Part shown: one piece after another, positions 25,815 through 33,640 of the stretch
How the letters are laid out: every line of letters begins with the position of its first letter
How positions within the stretch are numbered: position 1 is the stretch's first letter
Assembly: GCA_963724975.1 (NCBI GenBank)
Contig: CAVRXB010000011.1
Coordinates: 310,001-374,000, forward strand
Source of the DNA: CAIWHR01 sp963724975
GTDB lineage: Bacteria > Pseudomonadota > Gammaproteobacteria > Burkholderiales > Casimicrobiaceae
Length of the DNA stretch: 64,000 nt
Reading direction: 5' to 3'
The notes under the pieces: generated by a model
Database searches by the model: none
What the model was told of the DNA's origin: nothing
Seen by the model: only the letters and a program-made list of their open reading frames with translations
Made by a program: the position numbers and the translations under genes

Positions 25815-26647
25815 GTGGCGCGCGACACGGTCAAGGGTCCCGGAACAAGAGCTCGCCATGCAACGACCGCCCAATCGATCTGCCGAAGGTGCGGGCGATG
25901 GCGAAAGACATCACCATCGACGGCATCGATGCGGTCGAGGATTCGATGGGCGCCTGCGAGAACGCCTGCGAGCTCGAGGCCCGGACGCCACGGCAACGCC
26001 TGCACGAGCGGCCGACCGGACTCCAGCATCGCGCGTGCACGCGTGGTTTCATATGCCATGAGCGCGCGCCATTTCTCGTCGCAGCGGCTTTCCGCGATCT
26101 GCGCTTCGGCAACGCCGAAGCGCGCAAGGTCTTCCTGGGGCAGATACATGCGCCCCTTGCTCCAGTCGACCGCCACGTCCTGCCAGAAGTTTACAAGTTG
26201 CAATGCGCTGCAGATCGCATCGCTGTGCGTTCCGTTTTCCGGTGTATCACGGCGATGCAGGTGCAAGAGGAGCCGCCCGATCGGGTTGGCGGAACGGCGG
26301 CAATAATCGAGCAGCGTGCTGGCGGTCGAATATCGGCGGGTGGTCACGTCCTGGCGGAATGCGGACAGCAGTCCGCGAAACAGCGCAACCGGCAGCGCAT
26401 GCCGCGCGATTGCGTCGGCGAGTTCCGCGAACGGCGCGTCCGTTGGCCGCCGGCCCGTCGCGATGGCGTCGAGCGCCTGATCGTAGCGATCCAGCGCGGC
26501 CAGGCGTTCCGCGGGTGATGCGTCCCCTTCGTCGGCGATGTCGTCGGCCGCGCGCGCGAAGCGATAGATCGCGAGAACCGCTGCCCGCGTCGCACGGGGG
26601 AGCAGGAACGACGCGACAGGAAAATTCTCGTAGTGGGCGGCCGACAC
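25811..26647 (-). CDS. hpnC: Squalene synthase HpnC (hydroxysqualene-forming)
   Basis: A 278-aa squalene/phytoene synthase-fold enzyme converting presqualene diphosphate to hydroxysqualene. AHYENFPVASFLLP is the HpnC-type N-terminus; Asp-rich motifs are RAADDIADEGD and NFWQDVAVDWSKGRMYLP. Likely GTG start at 26647. First gene of hpnCDE; a squalene-hopene cyclase gene is not in the window, so the end product (hopanoid, carotenoid or other) cannot be told. The 216-nt gap to the divergent tRNA-Leu should hold its promoter. Confidence 0.92.
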   Translation of the reverse strand: MSAAHYENFPVASFLLPRATRAAVLAIYRFARAADDIADEGDASPAERLAALDRYDQALDAIATGRRPTDAPFAELADAIARHALPVALFRGLLSAFRQDVTTRRYSTASTLLDYCRRSANPIGRLLLHLHRRDTPENGTHSDAICSALQLVNFWQDVAVDWSKGRMYLPQEDLARFGVAEAQIAESRCDEKWRALMAYETTRARAMLESGRPLVQALPWRPGLELAGVLAGAHRILDRIDAVDGDVFRHRPHLRQIDWAVVAWRALVPGPLTVSRAT

Positions 26648-26729
26648 AAGAAAACACGCCTAAAAGCGCTGGAAATGGGACAAGTTGGACGGAACGCGGG
26701 TTCTGACACGACGTCGCCGCCGCATCGGC

Positions 26730-26735
26730 TATAAT
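26730..26735 (+). promoter_or_regulatory. -10 box for the tRNA-Leu/tig transcript
   Basis: A consensus TATAAT lies 128 nt before tRNA-Leu. The nearest -35-like sequence, CTGACA at 26703-26708, has a 21-nt spacer, longer than normal. The only promoter-like element seen between hpnC and tRNA-Leu; tentative. Confidence 0.35.
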
Positions 26736-26863
26736 CGCACGTTCTGCGAAGACGGCGGGCTCGCCTTTTATCGCGTGCCGGAAACGGCTTGCGCGAGCGG
26801 CGCCTTACGAACTGCATCGCTCGGGCCGAGTCCGGCTGCTTGATACCGGAAACGCCGGAAACA

Positions 26864-26948
26864 GCGAAAGTGGCGGAATTGGTAGACGCACCGGCCTTAG
26901 GAGCCGGCGGGGCAGCCCATGGGGGTTCGAGTCCCCCCTTTCGCACCA
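26864..26948 (+). tRNA. tRNA-Leu (anticodon TAG)
   Basis: An 85-nt class II tRNA with a long variable arm. Acceptor GCGAAAG pairs with CTTTCGC; discriminator A and CCA encoded. Anticodon stem CCGGC/GCCGG, loop CTTAGGA, anticodon TAG (Leu). It lies 24 nt before tig, a common arrangement in betaproteobacteria. Confidence 0.97.
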
Positions 26949-26972
26949 CGATTCGAATACGCAAGGACGCTC

Positions 26973-28286
26973 ATGCAAACAACTCTCGAGACGATCGGCC
27001 AGCTCGAGCGCCGACTCAACCTGACCGTTCCGGTTGCGGCGATCGAAAGCGAAGTCGAGAAGCGGCTTGCGCGGCTCGCGAAGAACGTCAAGGTGCCTGG
27101 ATTCCGGCCGGGCAAAGTGCCGATGAAAATGGTCGCGCAGCAATACGGCCCGCAGGTTCGCAATGAAGTCATTACCGATGCCGTGCAGTCCGGATTCGCC
27201 GACGCGATGCGCGACCAGAACGTGCGTGTGGCGGGCTACCCGCGTATCGAGCCCAAGGCGAATGCCGCGGTTACGGAGAATCTCGAGTTTTCGGCCGTTT
27301 TCGAAGTCTATCCGGATATCCGGCTGGGCGATCTGTCGACCGTGGTCGTAGAGCGTCCGGTCGCGGACGTCGGCCCGGAAGACGTCGAGCAGACGATTGC
27401 CGTCTTGCGCAAGCAGCGGACGACGTACCAACCGGTGTCGCGAGCGGCGGCCGCCGGCGACCGTGCGATGGTCGACTTCAGCGGACGAATCGACGGCGTC
27501 GAGTTTCCCGGGGGGCAGGCCAAGGATTTCGCGATCGTTCTCGGCGAGGCCCGCATGCTGCCCGAGTTCGAGGCCGCGATCACCGGGGCGAAGGCAGGCG
27601 AGACGAAGGCGTTCTCGCTCGTGTTCCCGGCCGATTACCACGGCAAGGAAGTCGCGGGCAAGGCGGCAGACTTCACGCTGACGGTGAAGTCGATCGAAGA
27701 GCCAAAGTTGCCGGAGGTCGACGCCGAATTCGCCAAGGCGTTCGGCATCGCGAGTGGGAGCCTGACGGAGCTCAAGACCGAAATCGAGTCGAACCTCAGG
27801 CTCGAATTGAAACGCAAGATCGAGACCCGGCTGAAAGAGCAGGCGCTGGCGGCGTTGCGCAGCAAGGCCGAGCTCGCCGTTCCGCGATCGTTGGTGGAGT
27901 TGGAGTCGCAGAACATGGCGGGGCGCATGGCGGAAGAGATGCGCCGCCAGGGGATGAAAGCCGAGGACATCAAGCTCGCGCCGGAAATGTTTCGTGACAA
28001 CGCGACCGAGCGAGTCGCCTTGGGTCTTGTCCTGGCCGAAGTCGTGCGGGCGCACGGCCTCACCGCCAAGCCTGAGCAGGTGAAAGCGCTGGTGAAGGAG
28101 GCTGCGCAGACCTACGAGCAGCCCGACGCCGTGGTCCGCTGGCACTATGAAAAGCCGGAGCGGTTGAACGAATTCGAGGCACTCGCCGTCGAACACAATG
28201 TCGTCGAATGGGTCCTGGCCCGTGCCAAGGTCATCGACAAGCCGACAAGCTTCAGCGACCTGATGGGTCCCGCGCCGCAGCAGTGA
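26973..28286 (+). CDS. tig: Trigger factor (ribosome-associated chaperone)
   Basis: Peptidyl-prolyl isomerase and chaperone at the ribosome exit tunnel. The N-terminal ribosome-binding domain carries the signature VPGFRPGKVPMKMV (GFRxGKxP). A middle FKBP domain (GDRAMVDFSGRIDGVEFPGG) and an alpha-helical C-terminal chaperone arm follow. 437 aa. ATG at 26973 with AAGGA upstream. First of the protein quality-control block tig-clpP-clpX-lon. Confidence 0.96.
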   Translation: MQTTLETIGQLERRLNLTVPVAAIESEVEKRLARLAKNVKVPGFRPGKVPMKMVAQQYGPQVRNEVITDAVQSGFADAMRDQNVRVAGYPRIEPKANAAVTENLEFSAVFEVYPDIRLGDLSTVVVERPVADVGPEDVEQTIAVLRKQRTTYQPVSRAAAAGDRAMVDFSGRIDGVEFPGGQAKDFAIVLGEARMLPEFEAAITGAKAGETKAFSLVFPADYHGKEVAGKAADFTLTVKSIEEPKLPEVDAEFAKAFGIASGSLTELKTEIESNLRLELKRKIETRLKEQALAALRSKAELAVPRSLVELESQNMAGRMAEEMRRQGMKAEDIKLAPEMFRDNATERVALGLVLAEVVRAHGLTAKPEQVKALVKEAAQTYEQPDAVVRWHYEKPERLNEFEALAVEHNVVEWVLARAKVIDKPTSFSDLMGPAPQQ

Positions 28287-28340
28287 CTAGGCGCGGCTCG
28301 GTCAGTGGTAGCGCACACCAAGTAGCCGACACGCGCGCGC

Positions 28341-28369
28341 GGCTTGCCGAACGGGCCGCGCATCCCCAA
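28341..28369 (+). promoter_or_regulatory. Sigma-32-type heat-shock promoter upstream of clpP
   Basis: CTTGCCG (28341-28347), a 14-nt spacer and CCCCAATT (28362-28369) closely fit the sigma-32 pattern CTTGAAA-N13-15-CCCCAT. The predicted start lies about 70 nt before the clpP ATG. The same layout recurs before lon. It places clpP-clpX under heat-shock control. Confidence 0.75.
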
Positions 28370-28445
28370 TTGCGACACATTCGTCGCCGAAGCCGCATCG
28401 AGATCGTGCTTCCCCTACAATACGAGCTGTGACAAAGAGGTCGAC

Positions 28446-29057
28446 ATGACGCAACCGAAGAGCCTTGGCCTTATCCCGATGGTGATCGAGCAGAGCGGAC
28501 GCGGCGAGCGCGCGTACGACATCTACTCGCGCCTGCTGAAGGAGCGCGTGGTCTTCCTGGTCGGCCCGGTCGACGAAGGAACGGCCAACCTCGTGGTTGC
28601 GCAGATGCTCTTTCTCGAGTCCGAGAACCCGGACAAGGACATCCACTTCTACATCAACTCGCCGGGCGGCTCGATTGCGGCGGGCATGGCGATTTATGAC
28701 ACGATGCAGTTCATAAAGCCGGACGTCTCGACGCTGTGCGTCGGAATGGCGGCGTCGATGGCCGCATTCCTGCTTGCGGCGGGCGCCAAGGGCAAGCGCT
28801 TCGTGCTGCCGAATTCGACGGTCATGATCCACCAGCCGCTGGGGGGGTTCCAGGGCCAGGCGTCCGACATCGCGATCCATGCCAAGTACATCCTCGCCCT
28901 GCGCGAGCGGCTCAACAAGCTGATGGCGCAGCACACCGGAAAGTCGGAGGAGGAGATCGGCCGTGACACCGACCGTGACAATTTCTTCACAGCCGAGGAG
29001 GCCCTGAAGTACGGAATGGTGGACAAAGTCTTGCAGAACCGGGTGCAGGCCGAGTAA
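28446..29057 (+). CDS. clpP: ATP-dependent Clp protease proteolytic subunit
   Basis: Serine protease forming a 14-mer chamber fed by ClpX or ClpA. Catalytic Ser in GMAASMAAF (about 104), His in VMIHQPLGG (about 129), Asp near 178. 203 aa with a short propeptide. The ATG at 28446 follows AGAGG. 69 nt before clpX and in the same direction; preceded by a sigma-32-type promoter. Confidence 0.97.
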   Translation: MTQPKSLGLIPMVIEQSGRGERAYDIYSRLLKERVVFLVGPVDEGTANLVVAQMLFLESENPDKDIHFYINSPGGSIAAGMAIYDTMQFIKPDVSTLCVGMAASMAAFLLAAGAKGKRFVLPNSTVMIHQPLGGFQGQASDIAIHAKYILALRERLNKLMAQHTGKSEEEIGRDTDRDNFFTAEEALKYGMVDKVLQNRVQAE

Positions 29058-29126
29058 AGTCAATCCACCCCATCCGCTTCCAGGGGCTTGATTGACAAAC
29101 GAGTTTACCGGAATGCACCGACACTG

Positions 29127-30395
29127 ATGGCCGAAAAATCGACCGGCGACAAGCTGCTTTATTGCTCTTTTTGTGGCAAGAGTCAGCACGAGGTCAGGAA
29201 ACTCATCGCCGGGCCGTCGGTGTTCATCTGCGACGAGTGCATCGAGCTTTGCAACGACATCATCCGCGAGGAGGGCGCCTCCGCCGAGTCCTCGCGCGCC
29301 GACAAGAGCAAGCTCCCGACCCCGCACGAGATCCGGCAGATCCTGGACCAGTACGTCATCGGCCAGGATCTCGCGAAGAAGATCCTGTCGGTTGCGGTGT
29401 ACAACCACTACAAGCGGCTGGAGACCGGCACCAAGGACGACGAAGTCGAGCTCGCCAAAAGCAACATCCTGCTGATCGGGCCGACCGGCTCCGGCAAGAC
29501 GCTTCTCGCGCAGACGCTGGCGCGCCTGCTCGACGTACCGTTCGTGATCGCCGACGCGACCACTCTGACCGAAGCAGGTTACGTCGGCGAGGACGTCGAG
29601 AACATCATCCAGAAGCTCCTGCAGAAGTGTGACTACGACATCGAGAAGGCGCAGCGCGGTATCGTCTACATCGACGAAATCGACAAGATCTCCAGGAAGA
29701 GCGACAACCCGTCGATCACGCGCGACGTGTCAGGCGAAGGTGTCCAGCAGGCGCTATTGAAACTGATCGAGGGAACGATCGCCTCCGTGCCGCCGCAGGG
29801 CGGGCGCAAGCATCCGAACCAGGAATTCGTGCAGGTCGACACCACCAATATCCTGTTCGTTTGCGGCGGCGCCTTCGACGGCCTCGAGAAGATCGTTCGC
29901 CACCGCACCGCCAAGACGGGCATCGGATTCGGCGCCGAGGTGTCGAGCCCGGACGACCGCAAGGACATCAGCCTTCTGCTGCGCGAAGCGGAGCCCGAGG
30001 ACCTGATCAAGTTCGGCCTGATCCCCGAATTCGTCGGCCGGCTGCCGGTCGTCGCCACGCTCGAAGAGCTGGACGAGGCCGCGCTGATCCAGATCCTGGT
30101 CGAACCCAAGAATGCGTTGATCAAGCAGTATCACAAGATGTTCCGGATGGAAGGCGTCGAGCTCGAGATCCGGGAAGGCGCGCTGCGGGCGATCGCGAGC
30201 AAGGCGCTGGCCCGAAAGACCGGTGCCCGCGGGCTGCGCTCGATCCTGGAGCAAGTGCTGCTCGACGTGATGTACGACTTGCCTTCGCACAACAACCTTG
30301 CGCGCGTTGTGGTCGATGAAGCGACGATTGCCAACGACGGCAAGCCGTTGCTCATGTTCGCGGAGCCGCCGAAGGTTGCGTCCGCCCACAATTAG
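29127..30395 (+). CDS. clpX: ATP-dependent Clp protease ATP-binding subunit ClpX
   Basis: AAA+ unfoldase delivering substrates to ClpP. N-terminal zinc domain with Cys at 13, 16, 35 and 38; Walker A GPTGSGKT (about residue 115); Walker B IVYIDEIDKI; pore loop in EAGYVGEDVE; the ClpP-contact loop segment GLIPEFVGRLP is present. 422 aa from the ATG at 29127, where MAEKSTGDKLLYCSFC begins. Confidence 0.97.
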   Translation: MAEKSTGDKLLYCSFCGKSQHEVRKLIAGPSVFICDECIELCNDIIREEGASAESSRADKSKLPTPHEIRQILDQYVIGQDLAKKILSVAVYNHYKRLETGTKDDEVELAKSNILLIGPTGSGKTLLAQTLARLLDVPFVIADATTLTEAGYVGEDVENIIQKLLQKCDYDIEKAQRGIVYIDEIDKISRKSDNPSITRDVSGEGVQQALLKLIEGTIASVPPQGGRKHPNQEFVQVDTTNILFVCGGAFDGLEKIVRHRTAKTGIGFGAEVSSPDDRKDISLLLREAEPEDLIKFGLIPEFVGRLPVVATLEELDEAALIQILVEPKNALIKQYHKMFRMEGVELEIREGALRAIASKALARKTGARGLRSILEQVLLDVMYDLPSHNNLARVVVDEATIANDGKPLLMFAEPPKVASAHN

Positions 30396-30512
30396 CACGG
30401 TTCAAGCGCACGCTCCGGTGCCTGCGGCGCCGGCCTGCAGAGTCGGGCGGGGTGACGATACCCACGCTAACCTATTGACTATGCGCAGGAGTTCGCACTT
30501 CGTCGGCCATTG

Positions 30513-30541
30513 CTTGACACCGTCTCCCGCCGGCCCCATGT
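30513..30541 (+). promoter_or_regulatory. Sigma-32-type heat-shock promoter upstream of lon
   Basis: CTTGACA (30513-30519), a 14-nt spacer and CCCCATGT (30534-30541) are a near-consensus sigma-32 promoter. Transcription should begin about 25 nt before the lon ATG. CTTGACA also resembles a sigma-70 -35 box, but no -10 TATAAT follows at 17 nt. Confidence 0.82.
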
Positions 30542-30571
30542 TCACTTCCGAATCCTGTCATCGAGACCCTA

Positions 30572-33022
30572 ATGGCCACTGAATCCGTTTCCCCCATCGA
30601 CATGAATGCGCTGCCGCTGCTGCCCTTGCGGGATGTTGTCGTGTTCCCGCACATGGTCATGCCGCTGTTCGTCGGTCGCCCCAAATCGATCAAGGCACTC
30701 GACGTGGCGATGGACACCGGCAAGCACATTCTGCTGGTCGCGCAGAAGTCGGCAGCAAAGGATGACCCGGTCGCCGGCGATCTCTATTCGATCGGCACCG
30801 TCGCTACGGTGCTGCAAATGTTGAAGCTGCCCGATGGCACGGTGAAGGTGTTGGTCGAAGGCGCGCAGCGGGGGCGGCTCGACCGTGTCATCGACGAAGG
30901 CGATTACCTGTCCGCGGAAGCGACGGCGATCGTCGGTGAAGTCGGCCAGCCGCACGAGGTCGAAGCGATGCGCCGGGCACTGCTCGCGCAGTTCGACCAA
31001 TACGTCAAATTGAACAAGAAGATTCCGCCCGAGATCCTGACGTCGATGTCCGGCATCGACGACGGCGGCCGCCTGGCGGACGCCATCGCCGGGCATCTGC
31101 CGTTGAAGCTCGAGCAAAAGCAGGAAGTCCTCGAGATGGGCGATGTCGGCAAGCGACTCGAGCACCTTCTGGGACAGCTCGAGGGCGAGGTCGACATATT
31201 GCAGGTGGAGAAACGAATCCGCGGGCGCGTGAAGCGGCAGATGGAGAAGAGCCAGCGCGAGTATTACCTGAACGAGCAGGTCAAGGCGATCCAGAAGGAA
31301 CTGGGCGAGGGCGACGAGAACGCCGATCTCGACGAAATGGAAAAGAAGATCAAGGCTGCACGGATGTCGAAGGAGGCCGAACGGAAGGCACTCGGCGAAT
31401 TCAAGAAGCTCAAGATGATGTCGCCGATGTCGGCCGAAGCGACCGTCGTGCGCAACTACATCGACACGCTGCTCGCATTGCCGTGGCGCAAGAAGAGCAA
31501 GATCAGCAAGGATCTCGCAGCCGCGGTCAAGGTCCTCGACGCCGATCACTACGGGCTCGAGAAGGTCAAGGAGCGGATCGTCGAGTATTTGGCGGTTCAG
31601 CAGCGCGTCGACAAGCTGAAGGGGCCGATCCTGTGCCTCGTCGGGCCGCCGGGTGTGGGCAAGACGTCGCTCGGCCAGTCGATTGCCAAGGCGACGAATC
31701 GCAAGTTCGTGCGCATGAGCCTCGGCGGCGTTCGCGACGAAGCCGAGATCCGCGGCCATCGCCGCACGTATATCGGCTCGATGCCGGGCAAGATCCTGCA
31801 GAACATGTCGAAGGTCGGTGTGCGCAATCCGCTGTTCCTGTTCGACGAAGTCGACAAGATGGGGATGGATTTCCGGGGCGACCCGTCGTCGGCGCTGCTC
31901 GAGGTGCTCGATCCCGAGCAGAACAGCACGTTCGTCGACCATTACGTCGAGGTCGAATACGACCTTTCCGACGTGATGTTCGTTGCCACGGCGAACACGA
32001 TGAACATCCCGGCGCCGCTGCTCGACCGGATGGAAGTCATCCGGCTGTCGGGCTACACCGAGGACGAGAAGATCGCGATCGCGAAGCAGTATTTGCTGCC
32101 GAAGCAGATAAAGCTCAACGGCTTGAAGGAATCCGAGGTCCGCGTCGCGGAAAGCGGTCTGCGCGACATCGTGCGTTATTACACGCGCGAGGCGGGCGTG
32201 CGCAATCTCGAGCGCGACATCAGCAAGATCTGCCGCAAGGTGGTGAAGGGACTGCTGTTGCGCAGAAGCGAAGGCAAGGCGCGCCAGGCGAAGGGCCCGG
32301 TCGAGGTGAACTCCAAGAATCTCGACAAGTACCTCGGCGTGCGCCGCTTCACGTTCGGCCTCGCCGAGAAGAAGAACCAGGTGGGCCAGGTCACCGGTCT
32401 CGCATGGACCGAAGTGGGCGGCGATCTGCTGACGATCGAAGCGGTTGCGCTACCGGGCAAAGGTAAGACGACGACGACAGGCAAGCTCGGCGATGTCATG
32501 AACGAATCGATTGCGGCGGCGCTCTCCGTTGTGCGCCATCGTTCGAAGACGCTCGGCATCGCACCCGATTTCTACACGAAGACGGACCTGCACATCCACT
32601 TGCCGGAAGGCGCCACGCCGAAAGACGGACCTTCCGCGGGCGGTGCGATCGTTACTGCGATCGTCTCGATCCTGTCGGGCATCCCGGTGCGCGCCGACGT
32701 TGCGATGACGGGTGAGATAACGCTGCGCGGTGAGGTGCTGCCGATCGGTGGCCTGAAAGAGAAGCTGTTGGCCGCAGGTCGCGGCGGCATCAAGACCGTT
32801 CTCATTCCCGAAGAGAACGTTAAAGATCTGACCGAGATTCCGGACGAGATCAAGAACCGTCTCGAAATCCGGCCGGTGCGCTGGATCGAAGAGGTTCTCG
32901 AAGCGGCGCTTGAGCGACGGCCCTCGCCGCTGCCCGAACCGACGGGAGAGGCGCCGGCGGCAGTGCCGCCAGCCGTGCCGGCTGCGACAACCGAGGAAAC
33001 GCCTGCGGTCATCAAGCATTGA
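30572..33022 (+). CDS. lon: ATP-dependent Lon protease
   Basis: Homohexameric AAA+ serine protease of 816 aa. N-terminal substrate-binding LAN domain (LPLLPLRDVVVFPHMVMPL), coiled coil, AAA+ module with Walker A GPPGVGKTSL, and C-terminal protease domain with catalytic Ser in PKDGPSAGGA (about 688) and Lys in GGLKEKLLAA (about 729). The Pro/Ala-rich C-terminal tail (about 30 residues) is an extension without known function. Own heat-shock promoter; followed by hupB. Confidence 0.97.
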   Translation: MATESVSPIDMNALPLLPLRDVVVFPHMVMPLFVGRPKSIKALDVAMDTGKHILLVAQKSAAKDDPVAGDLYSIGTVATVLQMLKLPDGTVKVLVEGAQRGRLDRVIDEGDYLSAEATAIVGEVGQPHEVEAMRRALLAQFDQYVKLNKKIPPEILTSMSGIDDGGRLADAIAGHLPLKLEQKQEVLEMGDVGKRLEHLLGQLEGEVDILQVEKRIRGRVKRQMEKSQREYYLNEQVKAIQKELGEGDENADLDEMEKKIKAARMSKEAERKALGEFKKLKMMSPMSAEATVVRNYIDTLLALPWRKKSKISKDLAAAVKVLDADHYGLEKVKERIVEYLAVQQRVDKLKGPILCLVGPPGVGKTSLGQSIAKATNRKFVRMSLGGVRDEAEIRGHRRTYIGSMPGKILQNMSKVGVRNPLFLFDEVDKMGMDFRGDPSSALLEVLDPEQNSTFVDHYVEVEYDLSDVMFVATANTMNIPAPLLDRMEVIRLSGYTEDEKIAIAKQYLLPKQIKLNGLKESEVRVAESGLRDIVRYYTREAGVRNLERDISKICRKVVKGLLLRRSEGKARQAKGPVEVNSKNLDKYLGVRRFTFGLAEKKNQVGQVTGLAWTEVGGDLLTIEAVALPGKGKTTTTGKLGDVMNESIAAALSVVRHRSKTLGIAPDFYTKTDLHIHLPEGATPKDGPSAGGAIVTAIVSILSGIPVRADVAMTGEITLRGEVLPIGGLKEKLLAAGRGGIKTVLIPEENVKDLTEIPDEIKNRLEIRPVRWIEEVLEAALERRPSPLPEPTGEAPAAVPPAVPAATTEETPAVIKH

Positions 33023-33088
33023 CTGATGGAGTCAGCGCAATTTATCAAGATAGATAACATGCTCTGACCCCCATCGAGGGGGAAACAC

Positions 33089-33361
33089 GTGAACAAGTCC
33101 GATCTGATCGACGCGATCGCGCGTCATGCCGACATTTCGAAGGCGGCAGCGGGCCGCGCCCTCGACGCGCTGACAAGCTCGATTACCGCCACTCTGCAAA
33201 AAGGCGGTTCCGTCACCCTTGTCGGGTTTGGTTCCTTCCACGTTGGCAAACGCACGGCGCGACAGGGACGCAATCCGCAAACCGGCGCTGCGATACCGAT
33301 CGCCGCGGCTAAGGTGCCGAAGTTCCGCGCTGGCAAAGCTCTCAAGGATGCTGTAAACTGA
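33089..33361 (+). CDS. hupB: DNA-binding protein HU-beta
   Basis: A 90-aa histone-like protein that bends and compacts DNA. MNKSDLIDAIARHADISKAAAGRALDAL and the GFGSFHVGKRTARQGRNPQTG arm are diagnostic. GTG start at 33089 behind AGGGGG. Directly after lon, a widely conserved pair. It differs clearly from ihfA at 1 kb. Confidence 0.96.
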   Translation: MNKSDLIDAIARHADISKAAAGRALDALTSSITATLQKGGSVTLVGFGSFHVGKRTARQGRNPQTGAAIPIAAAKVPKFRAGKALKDAVN

Positions 33362-33406
33362 TCGGCTGTTCGATCACGCCCGACGGGCCCGCACCGTCGT
33401 CGGCGC

Positions 33407-33482
33407 GGGTGCTTAGCTCAGCTGGTAGAGCGTCGCCCTTACAAGGCGAATGTCGGCGGTTCGATCCCGTCAGCACCCACCA
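33407..33482 (+). tRNA. tRNA-Val (anticodon TAC)
   Basis: A 76-nt cloverleaf. Acceptor GGGTGCT/AGCACCC, discriminator A, CCA encoded; anticodon stem TCGCC/GGCGA with loop CTTACAA, anticodon TAC (Val). 23 nt before tRNA-Asp. Confidence 0.97.
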
Positions 33483-33505
33483 CGTGCAGCAAGCGGACCG
33501 GTTCG

Positions 33506-33582
33506 GGAGTGGTAGTTCAGTTGGTTAGAATACCGGCCTGTCACGCCGGGGGTCGCGGGTTCGAGTCCCGTCCACTCCGCCA
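33506..33582 (+). tRNA. tRNA-Asp (anticodon GTC)
   Basis: A 77-nt cloverleaf. Acceptor GGAGTGG/CCACTCC, discriminator G (the usual Asp identity base), CCA encoded; anticodon stem CCGGC/GCCGG with loop CTGTCAC, anticodon GTC. Confidence 0.97.
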
Positions 33583-33591
33583 ACAGACGAA

Positions 33592-33617
33592 GGGCGAACG
33601 CGAGTTCGCCCTTTTTT
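33592..33617 (+). terminator. Intrinsic terminator after the tRNA-Val/tRNA-Asp pair
   Basis: Perfect 8-bp stem GGGCGAAC/GTTCGCCC with a GCGA tetraloop followed by six T residues. It ends the tRNA transcript 23 nt before ppiD. Confidence 0.9.
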
Positions 33618-33640
33618 GACATCGCAGCGGGTGCCTTTAC

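Noticed and set aside
30569..31942. Long minus-strand open frame of 457 codons opposite lon
   Set aside because: It mirrors codon bias of a GC-rich gene on the other strand, has no family resemblance and overlaps an unambiguous lon gene. The same applies to the 463-codon frame opposite tig.
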